Origin: an uncultured Prevotellaceae bacterium
GTDB lineage: Bacteria > Bacteroidota > Bacteroidia > Bacteroidales > Bacteroidaceae
Direction of reading: 5' to 3'
Length of the DNA: 11,119 bases
Assembly (NCBI GenBank): GCA_902803455.1
Contig: CADCQC010000108.1
Coordinates: 1-11,119, forward strand
The position numbers were made by a program, and so were the translations under genes. Numbering within the stretch: position 1 is the stretch's first letter; each line of letters opens with the position of its first letter. The notes beneath the pieces were generated by a model. That model was given only the letters and a program-made list of their open reading frames with translations. It was not told where the DNA came from and did not search any database. Positions 7,401 through 11,119 of the stretch are shown one piece after another.

Positions 7401-8679
7401 ACGAACCGCCGTTGTAGGCCACAAGGTTGGCAGAGAGTTCGTTCCAGTCGTCGGCACTGGTGATGAGCCAACTTCCACTGGCATCTTGCGTGAGTTTGGC
7501 GGTGTTCACATCCTCAGGACTCAGTCCGATGATGGCCAGCATCTGGTAATGCCATCCTGTGGCGGTCGCTGCTGATTCGGGGGCATCAGGGTCGAGGGCG
7601 AAGAGGTTGAAGTAGCCGTCAGAGGCTCCGCCCCATCCCCAATTGACGTGGAAGTAATTGCCATCAGCCTGATAACCGTCGATGACAAAGGCATGGCCGC
7701 CACATTTCGCGCCACCTTCATCGCCATTGAGGGCTGAGTAATAGACTGGGCGTCCCTGACTCACTTCTTTATAAATAAGGTCTTCCCAACCATCTATACT
7801 ATAGTTGGCTGCGCTCTTGAATTCGGCATTTGCATTGTAGCCCAATTTCTCCTTGAAAGCGTAAAGGGCATCACCGTTGTAGGCACCTGATGTGAAACCA
7901 TAGTCCATCTGGGCTGCCTGTCCGCAGTAGCGCATGAGAGTGGCCACCGCCACCTTTTGTGCGTTGGTGTATGAGCCGGCGTAGTTGTCGAGCATATTGT
8001 CCCAATCGAAAGTAGTAGCTCCCCAAGCCGAAACATTGATTTTATTGGTGGACGAGGTATAGGCCGCAAGACTGGGCACCTGACTGGTAGGGAATCTATG
8101 ATAATAGGCTATCTGCGCCATGGCTGTGGCCACGCAGCCGGTGAGGGCTGTCTGGTCATTCAACGTGGGACAGTAGGCATTGTAAGGGTCGTATTGATTC
8201 CATGTCGTGGTAAGCAGAGGAGCCACGTCGGCCATGGTGCCGCTGATGCGACGCCACGTCTGTGCTGCCGGTGCCGCAGACCTGGGACCGGCTTGCGCCT
8301 GTCCGAGCATATCTATCTGACGGGCATAGATGGCCAACATCTCACGGAGGGCGGCAGGCATTTTGTCTGCATCGAAAGAGCCACTATCCGCATAGCCCAG
8401 AATCGGGCGGACACGGTCGTCACCAGCAACGATGACAAAACCGTCCTGTTCTCCCACGTTAAACACATAGAGAGCCTTCTTACCTGTCGGTGTGCTGTGC
8501 AACTCTATCGGCATGCGAGCTGGTGAAAGACGCTTACCGATAGGCGATTTGTGCCGTGTCTGTAAGAAACTGCTTGCTTTCACTTTGGCTTGTTCTTCAT
8601 TGATGCTGCCAGCCCTTGCGCTGTAACCAAACAGCATCATTGCTACAGTGAGCAGCATGAATCGAAATGGAAACTTCAT
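1219..8679 (-). CDS. Giant C10 (streptopain-like) cysteine protease fused to BspA-type LRR modules, dockerin-like segment and T9SS-like tail
   Basis: This 2486-residue secreted protein has a signal peptide at 1-23 (hydrophobic core, then SARA before GS). Residues 24-130 resemble the Spi/SpeB propeptide that keeps C10 peptidases inactive. Residues 150-388 are the peptidase: the nucleophile is Cys182 in GCVATAMAQI, the general base is His329 in CGGHAFVIDGY, and the conserved NWGWGG is at 346-351, all as in streptopain. Then come a beta-helix-like stretch (395-672), two small beta repeats (678-822), a galactose-binding-like domain (830-1024), BspA-type LRRs (1060-2035), a plant-type LRR segment (2041-2140), an unrecognised domain (2141-2241), a dockerin-like segment (2243-2300), a cohesin-like domain (2318-2420) and a T9SS-like tail (2424-2486). 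Streptopain is about 400 residues, so most of this protein is accessory. Probable role: surface-anchored or secreted protease acting on host or dietary protein, with adhesive repeats. The start ATG is followed at once by the signal peptide. No Shine-Dalgarno is seen, as usual in this phylum. Confidence 0.93.
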   Translation of the reverse strand: MKFPFRFMLLTVAMMLFGYSARAGSINEEQAKVKASSFLQTRHKSPIGKRLSPARMPIELHSTPTGKKALYVFNVGEQDGFVIVAGDDRVRPILGYADSGSFDADKMPAALREMLAIYARQIDMLGQAQAGPRSAAPAAQTWRRISGTMADVAPLLTTTWNQYDPYNAYCPTLNDQTALTGCVATAMAQIAYYHRFPTSQVPSLAAYTSSTNKINVSAWGATTFDWDNMLDNYAGSYTNAQKVAVATLMRYCGQAAQMDYGFTSGAYNGDALYAFKEKLGYNANAEFKSAANYSIDGWEDLIYKEVSQGRPVYYSALNGDEGGAKCGGHAFVIDGYQADGNYFHVNWGWGGASDGYFNLFALDPDAPESAATATGWHYQMLAIIGLSPEDVNTAKLTQDASGSWLITSADDWNELSANLVAYNGGSFKLTNDITVNTMVGTENQRFSGTFDGQGHTITLAINATTTGLYGGAMFRFAQNATFLNMHITGSVTTKGNGPSSLVSNVSDNIIVENVTSDCDIYTDVDDACMGGMVGIVGENWSYGCDITFNNCAYTGNIIHTGSDAYQNNGGVFVGWKSFGNTTVTINNCYVAPKSLSDNETFSTFIRYHDDNDQSYINNSYYQDNIDQYTIKQGVGKNTEQFESGEVCYLLNANQAAHVWGQKIGTDATPVLTTDASRAVYKVSFTVNGQVVKTVFTNSPIGDKMPTGEEIGLSNATFTCNGAAFTSSTTFSSDITVNVAGTSAYTLTLGKTTNGSISINNNACIPGFLKKVTAIPAAGFVVSAIKVTDASGKELPVTQVSNATNEFVFAFPKSSVTVTAEFTAGEAEPVQFINGGLTLPSSWRSGNQHWTADTWMIWGDEYDGTDNVIVGTPPTDALGHKWYEEGYALTNSDADVLPNGNKIIWENHAASFSDGGDYDYFIETGAGWDDITGDFYIRRIFTFNTQTIPSKLYLSCSYDDSPVEYYINGTLVYEDHQTQSWHDDCYEVELTPEQIALIHTDGTPNVLAVHSSQNWGGYHLDCGLYDPTALSYEVTDDQTVSVQPNAFLMGDVIIPETMTYNGVTYTVTGLADEAFYGSSSLTSVVLPPTLTNIGYNVFMECENLQYVKSYVPIYQDQTLIAAPVEATEFELSEDCSGIFRNAFKFTENLKTLTLPRSLTSIGDNAFVGCKSLTEIYAYALPVPSTEQNAFEGLNKSAITVHVYASALDSYKQSWGEEFNYVTMPDPQPITLTINVTNPGSFGTLVEEAAAEKGQTTYDVVGITVTGTLNYDDLIKLSSMCTGVYALATIDLSGATIEENSIGHSIFNDKEKLTSIKLPETLEYINEYAFYNCQGLTAIDIPASVKRIRSYAFNNCPNLVTVTGCEGLNDANAWEDWYVFGWTPNIEGDVYGGTTFLSLDKDATGEYEVPVGIKVIVGGAMHGRNITSVIIPASVTDLGNDVFRGCHQLTDFYVYATTPPLCHNGSMEYDFDKTQATLHVPASAVEDYKNAEEWREFGRIVGIVTGELVDMTINVATAGTLDDALFDAAVAKAQISDKTLIRNLTVTGSLNADDIAYLNSLPNTLYNLDMLDMSGTTLEGNTITQRMFYSTLYKVIKLPSNVTSIAAEAFRDSRRLREVTLPDALETIGSYAFAGSGLTSITIPDNVTEMGDRGLQSCASLTSITLGNSLTNIPDCWAEFCDNLEEVTIGKRVKTIRWRAFYGGNIKNVYSYAKIPPSWNYSFYDDINEDAVLHTYSNNLNSYENASGWKNFPTIVGDLGTYPTYDIAVNVTTMGTFNEALLTAMAAVGCEDMVDINKLTVTGSINNDDLDVLRDNLGATINILDLGAVTVENNAFGNFTLRGCGFKELVLPNSLERLGGWNVLNNCANLKKLDIPSSVKSIGPDFCKNASSLEVVTGGEGIVNIENWTGMHFAYCPNLKTPVFFNNYFLRLPESTVGAYEVPETVTTIARDAFLNIEGLTALTLPEGLTNIYGNAFVGVNNLKDISFFAVELPQIDDDAFGDLDRPNCTLHVYEEMVDLFQADEIWGEFNIVGDLGSMPNTKPINEADFAELCAIYNTLNGNNWTNKWIVNKNVQTASRWNGVTFDEEGYVTSIELGNNQLSGDISSLTLSGLTKLTRLDLNTNAITGDIQPLLASLPKGCELNVEEQDFGYVGEHTLYELCNYGGLPSIAYYQSESGTLASTLIGVNGVCHFYNEGSDSGQYWDCYIYADGSSWNNFKFCWPSPTTVNCYYPHRFTFTYNYEMGDANMDDVLNVLDLQTTLNYSNGEEWGLFNFYAADTYGQDDDINVQDIVSTVNILLAQESSLHAPVRALGTDSPTESEAYVGIENGQIVLYTIKPVAALDLRLAGIESENLHWNTEAMGFATATSAQADGTHAIIYSMLPRQIAEGKTVLATFDDRLSPHLVSAVLSDSKARPISVGSGIPTGIWQMNAGMVSRWSLTDLSGSCVANGTHATEADILKLARSRQLHGVYILNMDGAKRKIVIK
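1420..1728 (-). other. Cohesin-like domain after the dockerin segment (residues 2318-2420)
   Basis: A short beta-rich domain runs from EAYVGIENGQIVLYTIKPVA through ALDLRLAGIESENLHW and IIYSMLPRQIAEGKTVLATF to AVLSDSKARPISV. The order of strands, including the A-L-D-L strand and the G-K-T-V-L-A-T-F strand, resembles the cohesin-like domain at the N-terminus of the downstream protein. The similarity is by eye and weak. It may be a structural companion of the dockerin rather than a true receptor. Confidence 0.4.
1780..1953 (-). other. Dockerin-like segment (residues 2243-2300)
   Basis: There are two EF-hand-like calcium loops. The first is canonical for dockerins: D2245-x-N2247-x-D2249-x-x-x-N2253-x-x-D2256, followed by a hydrophobic helix. 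The second (DTYGQDDDINVQD, residues 2278-2290) keeps the acidic residues and the N-x-x-D end but is one residue too long, so it looks degenerate. The helix IVSTVNILL follows. Dockerins bind cohesins in a calcium-dependent way. An alternative is a structural calcium repeat with no partner. Confidence 0.72.
2260..2559 (-). repeat. Plant-type LRR segment with LRRNT-like cap (residues 2041-2140)
   Basis: The segment begins with a cap of the form LCAIYNTLNGNNWTNKW followed by RWNGVTFDEEGYVTSIELG. It continues into LxxNxLxG-type repeats (NNQLSGDISSL, then LTRLDLNTNAITGDIQPL). This is the LRR class seen in plant receptors and some bacteria, distinct from the BspA LRR_5 repeats that precede it. Confidence 0.7.
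2575..3396 (-). repeat. Tandem BspA module 3 (residues 1762-2035)
   Basis: The head reads DIAVNVTTMGTFNEALLTAM, then KLTVTGSINNDDLDVLRDNL, then LDLGAVTVENNAF. LRR_5 units follow (LVLPNSLERLGGWNVLNNC, LDIPSSVKSIGPDFCKN, LTLPEGLTNIYGNAFVGV). It closes with CTLHVYEEMVDLFQADEIWG and NIVGDLG. Confidence 0.82.
3397..4161 (-). repeat. Tandem BspA module 2 (residues 1507-1761)
   Basis: The head reads MTINVATAGTLDDALFDAA, then NLTVTGSLNADDIAYLNSLP, then LDMSGTTLEGNTI. About five LRR_5 units follow (VIKLPSNVTSIAAEAF, VTLPDALETIGSYAF, ITIPDNVTEMGDRGL, ITLGNSLTNIPDCW, VTIGKRVKTIRWRAF). It closes with AVLHTYSNNLNSYENASGW and TIVGDLG. It is the module with the longest uninterrupted LRR run. Confidence 0.82.
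4162..4998 (-). repeat. Tandem BspA module 1 (residues 1228-1506)
   Basis: The module has a head (LTINVTNPGSFGTLVEEAA, then VVGITVTGTLNYDDLIKLSS, then ATIDLSGATIEENSI), LRR_5 units (TSIKLPETLEYINEYAFYNC, DIPASVKRIRSYAFNNC, SVIIPASVTDLGNDVFRGC) and a closing motif (ATLHVPASAVEDYKNAEEWR, ending in IVGI). The same order recurs twice downstream. Confidence 0.82.
5014..5502 (-). repeat. First BspA-type LRR cluster (residues 1060-1222)
   Basis: Two recognisable LRR_5 units carry the L-x-x-V/L-x-LP-x-x-L-T-x-I-G-x-x-x-F-x-x-C-x-x-L pattern (TSVVLPPTLTNIGYNVFMEC and TLTLPRSLTSIGDNAFVGC), separated by an insertion of about 50 residues. The cluster ends with an AITVHVYASALDSYKQSWGE closing motif that recurs at the end of each of the three downstream modules. 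Confidence 0.8.
5608..6192 (-). other. Galactose-binding-like jelly-roll domain (residues 830-1024)
   Basis: The pattern is a tryptophan-rich opening (SWRSGNQHWTADTWMIWG), then FYIRRIFTFN, then a strand ending in SYDDSPVEYYINGTLVY, then NVLAVHSSQNWGGYHLDCGL. This order (R-x-F, DD-x-x-x-x-Y-x-NG, N-V-L-A-V-H, GG-x-x-x-D-x-GL) is the usual layout of galactose-binding-like domains attached to glycoside hydrolases and surface proteins. It suggests glycan or matrix binding; the ligand cannot be read from sequence. Confidence 0.6.
6664..7497 (-). other. Beta-helix / GLUG-like region (residues 395-672)
   Basis: The segment opens with a W-x-x-L-S motif and then shows FSGTFDGQGHTITL followed by TTTGLYGGAMF. 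This is the usual opening of GLUG or pectate-lyase-like right-handed beta-helix regions in Bacteroidetes surface proteins. Short strands rich in N, G, T and V follow (NIIVENVTSDCDI, TVTINNCYV). No carbohydrate-cleaving catalytic motif is recognised, so an adhesive or spacer role is inferred. Confidence 0.65.
7516..8232 (-). other. C10 peptidase catalytic domain (residues 150-388)
   Basis: The catalytic cysteine codon TGC is at 8134-8136 and the catalytic histidine codon CAT at 7693-7695, both verified against the bases. The blocks around them (GCVATAMAQI, GGHAFVIDGY, HVNWGWGG, SDGYFNL) match streptopain-family active-site blocks closely. No stop, frameshift or lost catalytic residue is visible, so the protease is predicted to be active after propeptide removal. 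Confidence 0.93.
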
Positions 8680-8800
8680 AGTTTATTGCGTTTGATAGGT
8701 TTAAAACTAACAATGTTTTGTTTCAAGTAGAAAAATGTAAAAAGGAGAACTACATACTTGCTGATCAATATTAGATTCCCTTTTAAAAAATTAATTTTTG
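8680..8800 (-). promoter_or_regulatory. AU-rich 5' leader of the giant protease gene
   Basis: About 115 nt lie between the predicted transcription start (near 8795) and the ATG at 8679. The stretch is very AT-rich and has no Shine-Dalgarno in front of the ATG (upstream bases read CGCAATAAACT). It contains a weak inverted repeat: 8724-8729 with 8755-8760 (6 bp) and, inside it, 8736-8739 with 8751-8754 (4 bp). No known riboswitch motif is recognised. Confidence 0.4.
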
Positions 8801-8831
8801 CAAATATAATTAAAAAAGTGGCATATCCAAA
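8801..8831 (-). promoter_or_regulatory. Bacteroidetes-type promoter for the giant protease gene
   Basis: On the minus strand TTTG (8831-8828) is followed after exactly 19 nt by TATATTTG (8808-8801). This matches the Bacteroidetes primary sigma consensus of TTTG, about 19 nt, then TAnnTTTG. It is the only good match in the intergenic region and is correctly placed between the end of the DUF2207 gene and the protease start. The -33 element falls in the loop of the upstream terminator. Confidence 0.72.
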
Positions 8832-8850
8832 GAAGGAAAGCCACTTTTTT
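8812..8850 (-). terminator. Intrinsic terminator of the lemA-DUF2207 unit
   Basis: A perfect 11-bp inverted repeat (8812-8822 with 8840-8850) has core GTGGC/GCCAC flanked by A6 and T6, and a 17-nt loop. Read on the minus strand, the hairpin ends in a run of six U and lies 26 nt past the DUF2207 stop. The A and T flanks make it formally able to act in both directions, but no gene reads towards it on the plus strand here. Confidence 0.85.
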
Positions 8851-8875
8851 TAAAAATGTTTACATTTTATATTAT

Positions 8876-10540
8876 TTATCTCACGCCGCCGCCGGAACCG
8901 CCGCCAGAACTGCCGCCGCCGCCGCCGATTGATGAGAATCCACCTCCACCGGAATTGCGGTCAAGACTGCTCTTCACAGAAGAGATGCTGCTACATGTCG
9001 TGGCCATCAGCATCGGCACAACCCTGTCGTCCATCATATTGCGCGTGATCTCGCTCATCTTCAAATACTCCGGATTGAGCTTTTGCATATCATTTTTCAC
9101 CTGATCGGCAATGCCAAATAAGGTGGCATAGATCAGATAATCATTCCACAGGGCCACTTCAGACAGATGACGCTCGTTGGCCAAGGTAAAATCGCTGAGA
9201 AACATCTTCAGTCCGAAGACTTGTCTCACCTCTTCGGCATTTGCCTTGCATTCCTTTAACGACACGTTCTTATCCAACAATTTCAAAAACTCCATCACCT
9301 CAATCTCGTTGGCTTTCATCCATTTCTTCAACTCCTTGGGTTGAAGGATTCTGTCAGAACCCGCTGCCTCCTTGAACATTTCATAGAGTTTCTGTATAGG
9401 AGCCGAATTGATAAGCCGGTTTCTGGGATTAAAATCACCAATGACGATGCACTGCTGCACCTCTCCCTTATTACCTGTCAGCCGCTTCAGACCTGTAGCC
9501 TCCACAAAATGTTCTTCGATGCGCAGGGCTGATGTGCGGATGAGCCGCAGCACCATGGCACTGATGAGATTGTCGTTACTGGAAGACAGTAAGGTCTTCA
9601 TGAAACCGTTGGCACGCAAAAGATCTCCGTTGCAAGGAATATCACGATACCATTCGATATCTTTAAGCAACTCCTTGCGGGTTTTCCGTTTACGATACCC
9701 CCCCCAACCGGCGAAGCCTAAAAAACCGACCAAAAAGAGTGAACCAAACAGACTCTCCGTATCATGCGTCAATTGATGCCACGCCTTGCTCCACCATGAC
9801 GGTTCCTCGTAGTCACTTCCCTCAAAAGCACGCTCACGCACCTCCTTGAAGTCCTTATTCTCCGTCATTACGGGATGCAACACGCCTTTCTCCAGTTCCA
9901 TCATCACTGTCATGTAGTGGTTTGGCGACAAAGCAGCACTTGAGTAAGCCTCTACCTCACCATCCACCTTGTCGATACGGCCTGGATAACCGAAACTCCA
10001 GATCTTGATGGAATCTGGTGGGAACCCCTTGGCAAGATCAGGAGAGGAGATCGTGATTTTCGCATCCTTCGGGGATGGTTTGACATCACGGGCCAAAAAC
10101 ATGAAATTGAAACCATCACTGTTCTTGTAACTGCGCACCAGTCCCGTCACCGTGTAACGGATGATATATACCCTGTCGCCACTGTTACCCAAGCCCCAGC
10201 ACAGTTCATAACCATTGTCCTTGGTCACAATACCACAACGCCTGGCCTTCTCCATCCGAGAGCGCTTGATATCCCAAGCACCCTCCATGATGTAGTCTCT
10301 TCCTTTCTCGTCGCTGACAGCGAAGTCCCTGATTTTACTGCCGTTCAGATTGCCTATCACAATATAGCCTTCAGTACCTTCATTGTCTATCGACATGGTA
10401 CGTTCCTCGGTAATACGGGCATCGCCATTGTCGAGCAGCTCCACATAAATATGGAGTTGACGCAACACCGGACCGGCAGCCATCGGCATGGCAGCCAGCA
10501 GGAGCAAGACAACAATTAAAGATTTAATTGAAAGCCTCAT
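8876..10540 (-). CDS. DUF2207 membrane protein with glycine-rich C-terminus
   Basis: A 554-residue membrane protein of the DUF2207 family, function unknown. The signal peptide is MRLSIKSLIVVLLLLAAMP followed by MAAG. Residues 25-235 form the extracytoplasmic domain (LLDNGDARITEERTMSI and later YIIRYTVTGLV are typical). One transmembrane segment lies at about 263-281 (SLFLVGFLGFAGW), followed by a basic stop-transfer stretch (YRKRKTRK). The cytoplasmic part carries the family motif LWNDYLIYATLFGIADQV, and the last 25 residues are nearly all Gly and Ser. The chosen start gives a clean signal peptide and a 17-nt overlap with lemA. An in-frame ATG at 10573 would add 11 residues and enlarge the overlap to 50 nt; it cannot be excluded. 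LemA and DUF2207 or TPM-type proteins are repeatedly neighbours, so a joint envelope role is likely but unknown. Confidence 0.9.
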   Translation of the reverse strand: MRLSIKSLIVVLLLLAAMPMAAGPVLRQLHIYVELLDNGDARITEERTMSIDNEGTEGYIVIGNLNGSKIRDFAVSDEKGRDYIMEGAWDIKRSRMEKARRCGIVTKDNGYELCWGLGNSGDRVYIIRYTVTGLVRSYKNSDGFNFMFLARDVKPSPKDAKITISSPDLAKGFPPDSIKIWSFGYPGRIDKVDGEVEAYSSAALSPNHYMTVMMELEKGVLHPVMTENKDFKEVRERAFEGSDYEEPSWWSKAWHQLTHDTESLFGSLFLVGFLGFAGWGGYRKRKTRKELLKDIEWYRDIPCNGDLLRANGFMKTLLSSSNDNLISAMVLRLIRTSALRIEEHFVEATGLKRLTGNKGEVQQCIVIGDFNPRNRLINSAPIQKLYEMFKEAAGSDRILQPKELKKWMKANEIEVMEFLKLLDKNVSLKECKANAEEVRQVFGLKMFLSDFTLANERHLSEVALWNDYLIYATLFGIADQVKNDMQKLNPEYLKMSEITRNMMDDRVVPMLMATTCSSISSVKSSLDRNSGGGGFSSIGGGGGSSGGGSGGGVR

Positions 10541-11099
10541 CAATGTTGGGATAACTGTTTTTCTTTTCCTCATCGACGGTCAGATAAGCCTTCTCACGGA
10601 AATTCAGCATAGAAGCCACAAATGATGATGGCCACATGCGCACCATACGGTTCATCTTTGTCGCGGTGTCATTGTAAACCATACGGCTCATACGGACATT
10701 CTCCTCATAAGAGTTGATGCTGTCCATCGTCTTGTCGAAAAGGTCACTGGCCTTCAATTCAGGATAAGCCTCACCAATAGCCATCAAGCGGCCCATGATT
10801 TGTGTCAACTCACCCTGCTGCTTCGTCACGTCCTCTGCTGTCTCAGTAGGAGTCTGGCGGCGTGCGGTGATGACCTTGATCAAGGTTTCAGACTCATGTT
10901 TTGTATACTTTGACGCCATTTTTGCCAGGGCAAGCAACGCATCCCAACGGGAATTGAGCTGCACGGAAATCTGGCTCATGGCGTTCTTGCACAACTCATC
11001 GAGATTGACCAACTTGCGCTGTGTTTGATATATATACAGCAAAATAATAATCACTAAGATAAAAATGATTCCAAGAATCGATACAAGTGCAGTAACCAT
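10524..11099 (-). CDS. lemA: LemA family membrane protein
   Basis: A 191-residue protein with one N-terminal transmembrane segment (residues 4-24, ILGIIFILVIIILLYIY) followed by a helical domain with the LemA hallmarks: LDELCKNAMSQISVQLNSRW, KHESETLIKVITAR, LTQIMGRLMAIGEAYPELKA, and late VYNDTATKMNRMVRMWPSS with the closing FREKAYL. LemA proteins are about 185-200 residues, so this is full length. The molecular role of LemA is unresolved; the topology puts the helical bundle on one face of the inner membrane. The ATG at 11099 is preferred; a TTG two codons upstream (11105) is in frame. An A-rich stretch (11106-11117) precedes it. The promoter must lie beyond the window. The 3' end overlaps the DUF2207 gene, so the two are translated from one message. 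Confidence 0.93.
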   Translation of the reverse strand: MVTALVSILGIIFILVIIILLYIYQTQRKLVNLDELCKNAMSQISVQLNSRWDALLALAKMASKYTKHESETLIKVITARRQTPTETAEDVTKQQGELTQIMGRLMAIGEAYPELKASDLFDKTMDSINSYEENVRMSRMVYNDTATKMNRMVRMWPSSFVASMLNFREKAYLTVDEEKKNSYPNIDEAFN

Positions 11100-11119
11100 A
11101 CTCAAATTTCTTTTTTGTG

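Noticed and set aside
8098..8526. 142-codon open frame on the plus strand opposite the protease domain.
   Set aside because: The opposite strand encodes a clearly conserved C10 active site. The plus-strand product is Arg, His and Cys-rich, as expected from a reverse-complement shadow.
8724..8760. Inverted repeat in the leader, considered as a riboswitch or attenuator.
   Set aside because: It is a weak 6-bp plus 4-bp pairing with a 6-nt bulge and no U-tract or conserved riboswitch core. It is noted only in the leader entry.
8856..9104. Plus-strand open frame with a proline-rich start.
   Set aside because: The Pro runs are the complement of the Gly-rich tail codons of the DUF2207 gene, which is the known family ending.
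10524..10573. Overlap of lemA and DUF2207 frames, considered as a frameshifted fusion.
   Set aside because: Each protein is complete by itself: LemA has its usual length and C-terminus, and DUF2207 has its own signal peptide. Overlapping starts are normal in such gene pairs.

Overview
The window comes from a Bacteroidetes genome, most likely Prevotellaceae or a close Bacteroidales relative. The clues are a BspA-type leucine-rich-repeat protein with a streptopain-like (C10) protease head, a C-terminus resembling a type IX secretion sorting domain, a TTTG-N19-TAnnTTTG promoter of the Bacteroidetes primary sigma type, and start codons preceded by A-rich stretches rather than Shine-Dalgarno sites. 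The genus is inferred from protein style, not from a marker gene. All four genes lie on the minus strand, so the text reads from high to low coordinates.

Region 1 (11119 to 8876): a two-gene overlapping unit, lemA followed by a DUF2207 membrane protein with a glycine-rich tail. This is a recurrent pairing. It ends in a strong hairpin terminator (8812-8850).

Region 2 (8875 to 8680): a short AT-rich intergenic stretch holding that terminator and the promoter of the next unit. The -33 element of the promoter sits in the loop of the terminator hairpin. About 115 nt of AU-rich leader follow.

Region 3 (8679 to 1219): one giant secreted protein of 2486 residues. In order it has a signal peptide, a Spi-like propeptide, an apparently intact C10 cysteine protease domain (Cys182, His329), a beta-helix-like stretch, two small beta repeats, a galactose-binding-like domain, BspA-type LRRs organised in three long tandem modules, a plant-type LRR segment, an unrecognised domain, a dockerin-like segment, a cohesin-like domain and a T9SS-like tail.

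Region 4 (1184 to 1, running off the window): a second secreted protein starting 34 nt downstream of the giant gene, with no terminator between. It begins with a signal peptide and a domain that looks like cohesin, then an Ig/CARDB-like domain and a carboxypeptidase-regulatory-like domain. The most interesting reading is that genes 3 and 4 form an operon encoding a dockerin-bearing surface protease and a cohesin-bearing partner, that is, a proteolytic or adhesive surface assembly. This is inferred from sequence pattern, not demonstrated.
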